A stretch of DNA of 64,000 nucleotides from contig OY969431.1 in the NCBI GenBank assembly GCA_963699305.1, forward strand, positions 1,612,001 through 1,676,000, given 5' to 3'. Made by a program: the position numbers and the translations under genes. The notes under the pieces were generated by a model. It did not search any database. It worked only from the letters and a program-made list of their open reading frames with translations, and was not told where the DNA came from. The DNA comes from JBGQAS01 sp963699305 (GTDB lineage: Bacteria; Chloroflexota; Anaerolineae; Anaerolineales; Anaerolineaceae). This document shows positions 24,835-34,146 of the stretch, in pieces (the first letter of the stretch is position 1; each line of letters begins with the position of its first letter).

Positions 24835-27405
24835 ATGGCTAAGAAAATGATCACAGAAGAGTTGAGCAAATTGGCTCCGCAGTTGGTGCAGGAAGCACTG
24901 CGCCAGCTTGTCGACCGGGATTTTGGCGGAGATGAAGCGCTGCTTAAGCAAGAGCTCAAACTGGGCGCCTGCCTGCACTGTCAGCAGGTCTCGGATTTTC
25001 TTGCAGAAAAAATCGCACAGAAAATGCGATCCATCGATCCATCCATCCGTGCCATACACCGCTATGAGCTGGAACCTATCAAGAAAGCCAATTCCTTCTC
25101 CTTGCAAAAGGATGAAATCCCGCAAAGCGCCGGGATCAACTTGGTCGTTGTGGCAGATGAAATCCACACCGCTACACAAACCTGGTTGATGAATTTGGAG
25201 AAAGCGCTCATTGTAGAGTTTTCTGCCCTCGGCTGTGAACGATTTGGATTGCCCTGCTTTTTCCTGGATGTCCAATTCATCCAGGAAAAATACTTCTCCG
25301 CTCATCGTGGGCTGGGATTGCTAACCCACGGGCACAGCGTTCGCTCAATCCCCATACAAGGACCGGAACCAAGCCCTGAGAATCCCTCGCTGGAGGAAAT
25401 GGGAGAGCACGTCGAATGGCAGCAGCGCATCCTTCAATCCATCGACCTTGAGTTGACACCGGAATACAGCCTGTTCGAACGCGCATCCGAGATACTACGA
25501 CTGCCGGAAAACCAGCGTGAATACCGCGAGTCCGAACTGCGGGAGATCAAGGTTGCCCTGATCCGTAAATTGATCAGCGACCAGCTTGCCTATATCAACC
25601 TCGCCAAGGAATGGCTGACTTTTTCCGATCTTGAAAATATCTACCGGCGCAGGGTAGGGCTTGGCAGGATTGGTGGAAAATCCGCAGGGTTGATCCTTGC
25701 TAATCGCATCCTGCAGGATGTGGGGGATGAGACTATTCGCACACACATCCATACGCCGGAGTCTTTTTACCTGGGTTCAGATCTCATCTACATTTTCATG
25801 GCGATGAATGGTCTGATGCACTGGAACAACCAGAAATACAGCCCAGAGGAAAGCATCCGCAATGAATATGCTCAAATCCAGCAGGAATTTGAAAAAGGCA
25901 CATTTCCTCCCGAAATCCTTTCCGACTTGCAGCAGATCCTCGAAAAAATCGGTAACAAGCCATTGATCGTCAGATCTTCCAGCCAATTGGAGGATAATTT
26001 TGGCACTTCCTTTGCTGGTAAATATGACAGCTTCTTCTGTCCCAACCAGGATACACCAGGAAATAACCTGACCAACCTGGTGCATGCGATTGCAAAAACA
26101 TACGCCAGTACCCTGAAACCGGATGCCCTGCTCTATCGGCGCAGCAAAGGATTGCAGGATTACGATGAGCGCATGGCAATTCTGATCCAGGTGGTGGAAG
26201 GGTCCGCGTTCGGTGATTATTACCTGCCATTTGCTTCAGGCGTTGCATTTGGCAGAAACCTATATCGATGGGCACCACAGATCCGCCGGGAAGCAGGTTT
26301 TACGCGCCTGGTCTGGGGATTGGGCACAAGGGCTGTCGACCGCGTCGGTAACGATTACCCACACCTGGTTGCCCTCAGCCACCCACTACTGCAGCCCGAT
26401 GATTCCCCCGAATCCATCCGTTATTATTCTCAGCAGTTCGTCGATTTGATCGACTTAATAAACAACTCGATGAAGACTCTCCCGATCAAGGAAGTGCTTA
26501 CGCCGGAATATCCTGAAATCCGTTACCTGGTGCAAAAAGAAGAGGATGGATTCTTTTCCACTCCCCGCAGTCGGGTGTTGGTGGCAGATATCCACAAGAT
26601 GGCAATAACTTTCGATGAATTGTTGCGCAGGACAACGTTTGCTGAATTATTGGCTCGCATTCTCCATTTACTTGACGAACGTTACCGGCTTCCGGTCGAT
26701 ATGGAATATACGGTTGAACTGCGCAATATGGATTCAGCGAAACCCGATGTACACATTACCTTGCTGCAATGCCGCCCGCAAAGCCGGATGATCAATCTGA
26801 CATCGGCTAGTCTACCCAAAGACCTGCCCGTTGAGAGGATAGCATTCCGCACCAACTTCATGGTCCCTCAAGGATATTTACCGGATATCCAGCATGTCTT
26901 ATTCGTCCCGCCGGAAGAATATCATAAACTCACCAAGCCAAACGCCTTTGTTTCTCTCACGCGCGCCATCCAGGAACTGAATAAAAGACTTACAGATAAA
27001 AAGTTCATCTGCGTCGGTCCGGGCAGATGGGGAACCACCAATTCCGAATTGGGTGTGTATGTGACCTACGCGGATATTTTCCACTCTGCTGCGCTTGTGG
27101 AGCTTTCCGGAAAGAATGTAGGAGTCGCACCCGAACCATCTCTGGGGACACATTTCTTCCAGGACCTAATGGAAGCACAAATTTATCCGTTGTCCATCAA
27201 TCTGGATAATTCCGAAGCAATCTTCAACCGCGATTTCTTCTACAACACACCCAACCATTTGAAGGATTTTCTGCCAGCGGTTGATGAAGCCATAATTCAC
27301 TGCCTTCGCCTGATCGCTGTATGTGATTTTAAGAAAGCGAATCACCTCGATATCTTCATGGATGATGAAAAAAGCCTGGCAGTTGCATTGTTTGCCAGGC
27401 ATTAA
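24835..27405 (+). CDS. PEP synthase-like protein with PPDK N-terminal (ATP-grasp) domain
   Basis: An 856-residue protein. Residues 1-260 form a helical region without known motif. Residues about 270-660 match the pyruvate/phosphate dikinase ATP-binding domain: GRIGGKSAGLILANRIL, PLIVRSSSQLEDNFGTSFAGKYDSFF, ILIQVVEGSAFGDYYLPFASGVAF and the domain end HITLLQCRPQSR. A C-terminal region of about 190 residues has FICVGPGRWGTTNSELGVYV. The phosphohistidine swivel domain (GGxTSHxA) and the PEP-binding barrel of true PEP synthases are absent, so it cannot carry the full reaction alone. The ATG at 24835 is chosen because the in-frame upstream ATG lies against the gdhA terminator. The substrate is unknown. 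Confidence 0.75.
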   Translation: MAKKMITEELSKLAPQLVQEALRQLVDRDFGGDEALLKQELKLGACLHCQQVSDFLAEKIAQKMRSIDPSIRAIHRYELEPIKKANSFSLQKDEIPQSAGINLVVVADEIHTATQTWLMNLEKALIVEFSALGCERFGLPCFFLDVQFIQEKYFSAHRGLGLLTHGHSVRSIPIQGPEPSPENPSLEEMGEHVEWQQRILQSIDLELTPEYSLFERASEILRLPENQREYRESELREIKVALIRKLISDQLAYINLAKEWLTFSDLENIYRRRVGLGRIGGKSAGLILANRILQDVGDETIRTHIHTPESFYLGSDLIYIFMAMNGLMHWNNQKYSPEESIRNEYAQIQQEFEKGTFPPEILSDLQQILEKIGNKPLIVRSSSQLEDNFGTSFAGKYDSFFCPNQDTPGNNLTNLVHAIAKTYASTLKPDALLYRRSKGLQDYDERMAILIQVVEGSAFGDYYLPFASGVAFGRNLYRWAPQIRREAGFTRLVWGLGTRAVDRVGNDYPHLVALSHPLLQPDDSPESIRYYSQQFVDLIDLINNSMKTLPIKEVLTPEYPEIRYLVQKEEDGFFSTPRSRVLVADIHKMAITFDELLRRTTFAELLARILHLLDERYRLPVDMEYTVELRNMDSAKPDVHITLLQCRPQSRMINLTSASLPKDLPVERIAFRTNFMVPQGYLPDIQHVLFVPPEEYHKLTKPNAFVSLTRAIQELNKRLTDKKFICVGPGRWGTTNSELGVYVTYADIFHSAALVELSGKNVGVAPEPSLGTHFFQDLMEAQIYPLSINLDNSEAIFNRDFFYNTPNHLKDFLPAVDEAIIHCLRLIAVCDFKKANHLDIFMDDEKSLAVALFARH

Positions 27406-27435
27406 TCCGTGCTACTTATCCAACAATCAGTCGAT

Positions 27436-30400
27436 TTATACCTTTGTCGTTCTTAAGAAATATCGTTCAATCGCTCCCATCACTTTTTCAACGGGCACAT
27501 AGAGTGTATTCACTTCTGAAGGAACCAAAAACATTGCTTTCCCTGAAACGGTGGCAAATTTTTCTCCAAAGATGGATTGATCATTTCCATCAACATTGCT
27601 TTCGAATTTCGGAGGTTTTTTCCCAGCACATTTGGTAAAGAGCTCAGTCAATATAGAAAATCCTGAAGCACCTGGTTTTTGTGGAAAAGCCGGTTTAAAA
27701 GCATGAACTTTACTGTCCAATGAAGTAATCGTTCCTTGTGATTCTGCCAAGGGTGTGGCAGGGATGACAACATGCGCTTCTTTCACTGTCTGTGTCTCCA
27801 GAAAATCCATTGCAACAATGAATTCCGCTTTTTTGAACCACGGAATGACTTCTGCAATTGATTTTGGATCTTCACCCAGGATGAACCAACCTCTAATCTT
27901 TCCTTCCGTCGCAGATCTTTTGAAATCAGCAAGTTGTTGACCGTTATCCAGAATATCATGGAGTCCCTGGGAATTGGATGCGTTGCGGGTAAGGAGCAAC
28001 CCATTGAAGGGTTTTTCAATCCTCCCGGTAAGGAGCAATAGATTGGAAATAGCCTGAAGATCACCGGATGATCGATCAGAATCCGAATCAGCGTTGTATA
28101 CGACCACAACATTCCTGGCGCAGTCACCGAATATTTGTATCAATCGGTCAACTTCATCGAGACTCACACCGCACGTTTCAAGGGATTTTCCCAAATTTGG
28201 TAATCCTGCAGTCAATTTCTTCAAGCCGTCTGTTCGCTTTCGGATGTATTCCTTGTCTATGGAGTCCCGGCGAATTAGCTCCCCGGCTACTGCACTGAGA
28301 AGCAAGGTTGAAGTGCCTCGGCGTGCATTCAGCCAAACTGATACTGCATCCTGTAATCCCGTTTCGGCGGAACTAATGGAAACAAGGATAGCTCCTTTAC
28401 GGATTGCCCTGCGAATGCGGAAACCCAACACAGGATTTTCTTCCATCGGGTCGGAATTAACCAAGATAATGACATCTGCTTTTTCGACATCTTCCATCGG
28501 TATCGTCGATCGGGTTGCACCTAACGTTGACTCCAGGGAAGGAAGATCATCTCTGATCAAGGATGATAATCCAGCAACATTACCGGACCCAAATCCTTCC
28601 TTAGCAAGTTCCTTTACCAGGTATATTTCCTCGTTTGTGGCACGTGGAGAAACGAGGAATCCCAGCGCACCGGGTCCATATTTATCAGCGATGGTTTTCA
28701 ATCCCTGAATGGAAACTTCGACAGCTTTTTCGATTGTAGCAGTCTTGCGTGATTTGCCTTCGTGGAAAATCGGGCTGACTACTCTTTCCGAACTATTGAT
28801 ATAGCCATGCCCAAACCGCCCACGCTTGCATAATTCGCCGGGCAAATACATCGATTCATGCTTGGCAGTAATAAACCAGGTTGAATCATTCACCTTGTTG
28901 TAATCCAACTCGCAACCAACTCCACAATAACTGCAAACGGAAGGGTACTCCACCGTGCGCCAAGGACCTGGCTTGGTTAACCCCAGATTGAACGTAATCG
29001 CGCCAGTGGGGCATACGTCGATGCAGTTCCCACATGCAATGCAGTTGGTGTTCTGCAGCGGGATGCCCATGGTGGGTTGAATAAGCATGTCAAAGCCGCG
29101 ATATGTGAATCCAAGTGCCCCAACACCTAGAATGACATCACACGTGCGAACGCACAATCCACACAGAACACACTTATTTGGATCGAGGGTGATGTATGGG
29201 TGGCGGTCATCCACCGGGTATTTCTTTACTTTGCCCGAGAAACGCTTCTGCTCTGCACCATATTCAGATGCATACTGCTTCAGTTTACAGGTGAACACAT
29301 CAGCACATCCGCAGGTAAGACAGCGGAGAGTCTCCATGGTTACAGTCGGAGTGTCAATTCCCAGGTCAACTTCTTCAAAATTGGAAGCACGCAATCTCGC
29401 ATCTTCTTTTTTCATTGTAGAGCGTTCCAATTTGGGTAAGTTTTGAAGGAACTCGGCAGGTAGTCTGCCAAAGTTGGTGCGTTTGCTGAGGAATTCCACC
29501 GGAGCAGATCGTGTGATGCCTTCCAGTAGAAAACCATCGATTACATCTGCTGCCTTGCGGCCAGCACCAATGGCATCAATTGCGGCTGCGGGACCTGTGG
29601 CAATATCGCCTCCTGCAAACAGACCGCTGATGTTAGTTGCAAATGTCCCATTTTCGATGGAAATAGTCTTGTGCTTTGATACATTGATGACACCAAGCTG
29701 GTTGCCTTCCAGACAATCCAAATCACAATCCTGCCCGATGGCGGCGATAATGGTCGAGCATTCTATATCGAATTCCGATCCTTCCACAGGCATCGGGCTC
29801 CTGCGTCCCGATGCATCCGGTTCGCCCAACTTCATGCGCTGGCAGCGCATGGCTTTGACCTTATCGTTTTCTGCAATCACTGCCAGTGGTGCTACGAGGA
29901 ATTCAATTAGCACCCCTTCTTCGATGGCATCTTCGATTTCAACATTATCCGCCGGCATCTCTTCACGTGTACGTCGATAAAATATGCTCACTTTCTCCGC
30001 CCTGCAACGAACAGCCGTCCTGGCGGCATCAATGGCAGTGTTGCCACCGCCAACCACGATGACATGCCCCGATAATTCTGGAGCGCTCTCCCCTTTCACC
30101 TGCTCCAAGAAATCGATCCCACCGATAACACCAATAGCATCTTCTTGATCGACGCGCATTTTCTTGGCCTTTGATGCACCCATGGCAAGAAATATTGCTT
30201 CGAATCCTGATTTTTTTAGCTCATCAAGCGAGAAGTCTTTCCCAAGTTTTTTCCCTGTGTGGCTGACAATCCCGTTGGCAAGGATGTTGTTGATTTCCTT
30301 ATCCAAAATAGATCCCGGCAAACGGTATTCAGGAATCCCATATCGCAGCATTCCACCCAGCTTGGGGTGCGATTCAAAAATCTCAACCGCATATCCTTTG

Positions 30401-31050
30401 CGCGCCAGATAGTATCCAGCCGTCAGACCTGCCGGACCTCCACCAACAATGGCGACTTTGTGACCGTTGGAAGGTACCGGCACCGGAGCAGGCAGACGAT
30501 CCGTTTCAAGGTCGGCAATGTAGCGTTTGACAAAATTCACTGCCACCGGGGAATCTATATCATTCCGACGACAGTTCGCTTCACAGTATCGGACACACAC
30601 ACGTCCACAAACGAGTGGCAAGGGATTCGTTTGACGGACCAATTCAAGTGCTTCCAGATACCTTCCCGCATTGGCGAGCGCCAGGTATCCCTGCACATCC
30701 ACATTGGCAGGACAATTTTCATAGCATGCGCCGCGACAATCGGCAAAATGGTTGGACAGTAGCATATCCAGAGCGTTCTTGCGGGCTTTGTGGACTTTAT
30801 CGTTGCAAGTTTGAATCACCATGCCATTTTGCGCCTCTGTTGTACAGGAAAGCACAAGCTTACTGACATTATTCGTTTCCACATCGACCACACACAGCAG
30901 GCAAGATCCATATGCCGGCAACCGTGGATCAAAACACAGGGTTGGTATTTGCAATCCATTCGTGCGGCAGGTTTCCAAAATGGATTTTCCCGCGGGCACG
31001 GAATATGCTTTGCCATCAATCGTAATATTTATGAAGGTCTGGTCTGTCAT
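27436..31050 (-). CDS. Composite NuoG-like / GltD-like iron-sulfur flavoprotein subunit
   Basis: A 1204-residue fusion. Order: a [2Fe-2S] ferredoxin domain (about 1-90; CFDPRLPAYGSCLLC); a Cys-rich linker (HFADCRGACYENCPANVD) and GltD-type Fe-S segment (CGRVCVRYCEANC); a GltD-like flavin domain (about 195-530; VAIVGGGPAGL for FAD, VIVVGGGNTAID for NAD(P)H); two [4Fe-4S] clusters (CVLCGLCVRTC, CIACGNCIDVCP); then a molybdopterin-oxidoreductase-like region starting CSYCGVGC to the end. The catalytic Cys/Sec loop of formate dehydrogenases is not found in the aligned place, so this part is probably structural as in NuoG. It follows the F-like gene by 11 nt. Likely an NAD(P)H/ferredoxin electron-transfer or bifurcating complex subunit. 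Confidence 0.8.
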   Translation of the reverse strand: MTDQTFINITIDGKAYSVPAGKSILETCRTNGLQIPTLCFDPRLPAYGSCLLCVVDVETNNVSKLVLSCTTEAQNGMVIQTCNDKVHKARKNALDMLLSNHFADCRGACYENCPANVDVQGYLALANAGRYLEALELVRQTNPLPLVCGRVCVRYCEANCRRNDIDSPVAVNFVKRYIADLETDRLPAPVPVPSNGHKVAIVGGGPAGLTAGYYLARKGYAVEIFESHPKLGGMLRYGIPEYRLPGSILDKEINNILANGIVSHTGKKLGKDFSLDELKKSGFEAIFLAMGASKAKKMRVDQEDAIGVIGGIDFLEQVKGESAPELSGHVIVVGGGNTAIDAARTAVRCRAEKVSIFYRRTREEMPADNVEIEDAIEEGVLIEFLVAPLAVIAENDKVKAMRCQRMKLGEPDASGRRSPMPVEGSEFDIECSTIIAAIGQDCDLDCLEGNQLGVINVSKHKTISIENGTFATNISGLFAGGDIATGPAAAIDAIGAGRKAADVIDGFLLEGITRSAPVEFLSKRTNFGRLPAEFLQNLPKLERSTMKKEDARLRASNFEEVDLGIDTPTVTMETLRCLTCGCADVFTCKLKQYASEYGAEQKRFSGKVKKYPVDDRHPYITLDPNKCVLCGLCVRTCDVILGVGALGFTYRGFDMLIQPTMGIPLQNTNCIACGNCIDVCPTGAITFNLGLTKPGPWRTVEYPSVCSYCGVGCELDYNKVNDSTWFITAKHESMYLPGELCKRGRFGHGYINSSERVVSPIFHEGKSRKTATIEKAVEVSIQGLKTIADKYGPGALGFLVSPRATNEEIYLVKELAKEGFGSGNVAGLSSLIRDDLPSLESTLGATRSTIPMEDVEKADVIILVNSDPMEENPVLGFRIRRAIRKGAILVSISSAETGLQDAVSVWLNARRGTSTLLLSAVAGELIRRDSIDKEYIRKRTDGLKKLTAGLPNLGKSLETCGVSLDEVDRLIQIFGDCARNVVVVYNADSDSDRSSGDLQAISNLLLLTGRIEKPFNGLLLTRNASNSQGLHDILDNGQQLADFKRSATEGKIRGWFILGEDPKSIAEVIPWFKKAEFIVAMDFLETQTVKEAHVVIPATPLAESQGTITSLDSKVHAFKPAFPQKPGASGFSILTELFTKCAGKKPPKFESNVDGNDQSIFGEKFATVSGKAMFLVPSEVNTLYVPVEKVMGAIERYFLRTTKV

Positions 31051-31061
31051 GGAGTATGTCC

Positions 31062-32831
31062 TTAATCCTTGTAGACAGCATCAAAATTGCACACGGTAAT
31101 GCATTTGCCACATTTGATGCATTTCGTTTGATCGATGACATGAGCCATTTTCTTTTCGCCCGTAATGGCAGATGATGCACAGTTGCGGGCACACAACGTA
31201 CAACCGGTGCATTTATCAGGGTCGATAATGTAATTCACCAGCAATGCGCAGCTATGTGCTGGACATTTTTTATCCATGATGTGCGCATCATACTCGTTAC
31301 GGAAATATTTCAGCGTGGTAAGGACGGGGTTGGGAGCAGTCTGCCCCAACCCACATTGAGCCGTTGCTTTAATCTGCTGTCCCAACTCCTGAAGCAGATC
31401 AATATCATTTTCATGACCTTTGCCCTCCACGATGCGTTCCAACGCTTCCAACATGCGCAATGTGCCAATACGGCAACTGGTGCACTTCCCACAAGATTCA
31501 TTTTGGGTAAATTCAAGGAAGAACCGCGCCATCTCCACCATGCAGGTGGTTTCATCCATCACCACCATACCACCAGAACCCATGATGGCACCTGTTTGCG
31601 TGATCTGGTCGTAATCGATCTGGGTATTTCCCAATTCTGCCGGGATGCAACCACCGGAAGGCCCACCCATCTGGACAGCTTTAAATTTCTTATCACCCTT
31701 GATACCGTCACAGATATCGTAAATGATCTCATTGATGGTGATGCCCATGGGAACTTCAACCAACCCGGTTCGCTTGGCTTTTCCAGTGACTGCGAACACT
31801 TTTGTGCCCTTGCTTTTTTCAGTTCCAATGGATGAAAAACTTTCCGGTTTGTTTTGAATGATCCAGGGAAGATTGGCCAAGGTTTCAACGTTGTTGATCA
31901 CCGTCGGCTTCCCCCACAACCCTTTGACTGCCGGATACGGAGGACGGATGCTAGGGGTACCGCGGCGACCTTCAATGGAAGCAATCAATGCTGTTTCTTC
32001 ACCACACACAAAGGCACCCGCACCTTCTTTAATCTTGATATGGAACGAAAAATCAGTTCCTCCCAATGGATGATCCAGCAATCCGCGTTCGGTAGCATCT
32101 TTGATGGCGTTCTTCAAGCGGACTATTGCCATGGGGTATTCCGCACGGCAATAAATATATCCATTGCTGGCGCCGATAGCATAAGCAGCGATCATCATGC
32201 CCTCGAGGACTGAATGCGGATCACCCTCCAAAACACTACGATCCATAAATGCCCCCGGATCACCTTCATCAGCGTTACAGATTACATATTTTTCCCGACC
32301 GGGTTGCTGGCGGGCAAAACCCCATTTTTTGCCAGTTGGGAACCCACCCCCACCCCTCCCACGCAATCCGGATGCACTGATTGCATCGATGACCTGATCA
32401 GGGGTTTGAGTCTGGACGATGTGCTTGATAGCCTGGTAACCGCCATTATTCATGTAATCTTCGATGGACATGGGATCGATGAAACCACAATTCCGCAGAG
32501 CGATGCGCTTCTGCCTAGCCATGTAGGTCATTTCAGGACCTTCTTCATAATCCTGCAGGACCATCCAATCATAGAGTGGGTTATTTCCCTGTATGTGTTC
32601 CGTGATAATCTTTTCGGCTTTCTCCGGAGTGATATCCCCATACAGGAATTTGCTCTTGCCATCCGCGATCTCCACCAGCACCTCGCGATAGCACATGCCA
32701 ATACAACCCGTTTCGGCTACACGGACAGAAGACAAATTCCTGTCCTGTATCAATTTTGTAAAAGTGTCCCTAACTTTGTAAGCTCCTGCAGAAACTCCGC
32801 ATGTGGCGGTACCAATGGTTACGGTGATCAT
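31062..32831 (-). CDS. NuoF/HydB-like NADH-oxidising flavoprotein subunit
   Basis: A 589-residue subunit. The N-terminus is a thioredoxin-like [2Fe-2S] domain (VTIGTATCGVSAGA, VAETGCIGMC). The NADH/FMN core has GLRGRGGGGFPTGKKW and CNADEGDPGAFMDRSVLEGDP. An SLBB part and the N3-type [4Fe-4S] site NESCGKCTSCRIGT follow. Two extra C-terminal [4Fe-4S] clusters (CTGCTLCARNCASSAI, CIKCGKCITVCNFDAV) mark the HydB form used in bifurcating hydrogenases and related complexes, not respiratory complex I NuoF. The ATG at 32831 overlaps the stop of the E-like gene (ATGA), and the longer in-frame extension upstream is rejected for that reason. Confidence 0.9.
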   Translation of the reverse strand: MITVTIGTATCGVSAGAYKVRDTFTKLIQDRNLSSVRVAETGCIGMCYREVLVEIADGKSKFLYGDITPEKAEKIITEHIQGNNPLYDWMVLQDYEEGPEMTYMARQKRIALRNCGFIDPMSIEDYMNNGGYQAIKHIVQTQTPDQVIDAISASGLRGRGGGGFPTGKKWGFARQQPGREKYVICNADEGDPGAFMDRSVLEGDPHSVLEGMMIAAYAIGASNGYIYCRAEYPMAIVRLKNAIKDATERGLLDHPLGGTDFSFHIKIKEGAGAFVCGEETALIASIEGRRGTPSIRPPYPAVKGLWGKPTVINNVETLANLPWIIQNKPESFSSIGTEKSKGTKVFAVTGKAKRTGLVEVPMGITINEIIYDICDGIKGDKKFKAVQMGGPSGGCIPAELGNTQIDYDQITQTGAIMGSGGMVVMDETTCMVEMARFFLEFTQNESCGKCTSCRIGTLRMLEALERIVEGKGHENDIDLLQELGQQIKATAQCGLGQTAPNPVLTTLKYFRNEYDAHIMDKKCPAHSCALLVNYIIDPDKCTGCTLCARNCASSAITGEKKMAHVIDQTKCIKCGKCITVCNFDAVYKD

Positions 32832-33901
32832 TTCGCCACCTCCGCAGGTTTCGATTGCGCCAATCCTTCTTTCCGATAATTCCTCAGGATTGAACGGATG
32901 GATTGAGGTGACAAACGGCCATGCGTCATATCGTTGACCATCATGGCAGGCGCAAGACTGCAGCAACCGAGACATGCAACCGGGACTAGTGTGAAGATTC
33001 CGTCAGGTGTAGTATCGTCATTCGTTAACTTGAGCTCATCCACAATCACTTCTCGCAACATTTTTGAGTTGTTCACATGACAAGCGGTGCCATCGCATAA
33101 TCGCACAAGATATTTTCCGACTGGTCGCAGACGGAATTGTTTATAAAAAGTGATGATCCCGTATAACTCACTTTCAGGTCTTCCCGTCACTCCGCTGATA
33201 TATTTCACGGCGATTTCCGGGATGTACCCGAAAGATTCTTGTGCAGACTGGAGCAGCAGAATGATCTGCCCAGCTTCGCCCTGGAATTTCCATACTTCTT
33301 GGTTCAAGCGCGGGTAGTTGAAGTTTACGGCAAGATCAATGATTTTTAATAGATTCAATCTGATAATGCCATTAAGTGATTTGATTGATTTGGCAACGAT
33401 CTCCTCTACTTTGTGAAAACTGGGAGCTTGCAGCTTAATAATCATACCCTTTTGATTTTTAAAGACGGTGCAGGAAATCACCCCAGGAAGCGTGAGCAAT
33501 TGGCTTCGTAATTCCTTTTCCGTCGAAGGCTCAAATTCGATTTGTGTATAAGCTGAGACATCCTTGCAGGAAAGAAAATCCGTATGAGCGTCGTCATAAA
33601 GCGACCCTTGTTCAGTAACAGAAATGGGCAAGAATATGGATTCAAGAAATTGTGGCTTCTCCTGAAATTCCTTGACAAAGAATTCCATTAATCGTAACTC
33701 GTCGGACGCGGAAATCAAAACGATTAAATCGTATTTCCCCCGGATCGCATCTATTTCAAGAACATATTCGAGTCCAGCAAGTTCCTTGAAAACAGATAGC
33801 TGATTTTCGTGTTCCTTTATCTTGATAAGGCAATATCCGAGAGTTGGAGCTTTCACTCCGGGATTCTTCTTTTGCTTCTGCGATACTCGTTTATCAACCA
33901 T
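32828..33901 (-). CDS. NuoE-like [2Fe-2S] subunit fused to Lrp/AsnC-type ligand-binding (RAM) domains
   Basis: A 357-residue protein. The C-terminal 160 residues are a NuoE/HydC-type thioredoxin-fold [2Fe-2S] domain, with YIPEIAVKYISGVTGRPESELYGIITFYKQF, then LCDGTACHVNN and ACLGCCSLAPAM supplying C-x4-C and C-x3-C ligands. The N-terminal half is not part of usual NuoE. Residues about 18-100 (GYCLIKIKEHENQLSVFKEL, IDAIRGKYDLIVLISASDE) read as an AsnC/Lrp RAM effector domain without a DNA-binding helix-turn-helix, and residues about 120-190 (LRSQLLTLPGVISCTVFKNQKG) look like a second copy. It heads the operon E-F-G. Sensing of a small molecule by the complex is inferred. Confidence 0.8.
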   Translation of the reverse strand: MVDKRVSQKQKKNPGVKAPTLGYCLIKIKEHENQLSVFKELAGLEYVLEIDAIRGKYDLIVLISASDELRLMEFFVKEFQEKPQFLESIFLPISVTEQGSLYDDAHTDFLSCKDVSAYTQIEFEPSTEKELRSQLLTLPGVISCTVFKNQKGMIIKLQAPSFHKVEEIVAKSIKSLNGIIRLNLLKIIDLAVNFNYPRLNQEVWKFQGEAGQIILLLQSAQESFGYIPEIAVKYISGVTGRPESELYGIITFYKQFRLRPVGKYLVRLCDGTACHVNNSKMLREVIVDELKLTNDDTTPDGIFTLVPVACLGCCSLAPAMMVNDMTHGRLSPQSIRSILRNYRKEGLAQSKPAEVAK

Positions 33902-34129
33902 CTTGGTTTATCCTGAAAGATGAAATCAAAAACATCGCACATGAGAATTATAAGGGGGATGGTTTGTCTCAACCAATACGATATTCATCACCTTTTCGAT
34001 AAAATTGCATCACATTAACCTTTTTCGGGCTCTGTGAAACAATCATTTTTGTCCCATTTTTCACTTTTTCTTCCATTTCAATAGAAAATTCATTCAAAAC
34101 GCTAATTTTTCAATTTTGGAGTGTTATGC

Positions 34130-34135
34130 TATAGT
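34130..34135 (+). promoter_or_regulatory. Extended -10 promoter of the M16 peptidase operon
   Basis: TGCTATAGT includes the -10 hexamer TATAGT with a TGn extension. Transcription would start about 5 nt before the ATG at 34147, so the mRNA is almost leaderless. The preceding 200 nt from 33902 hold no gene. Confidence 0.5.
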
Positions 34136-34146
34136 CCATTCATACT

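Noticed and set aside
27436..31050. Active formate dehydrogenase alpha subunit
   Set aside because: The Cys/Sec active-site loop expected about 100-150 residues after the CxxCxxxC cluster was not found; the region aligned there reads LSSLIRDDLPSLES.
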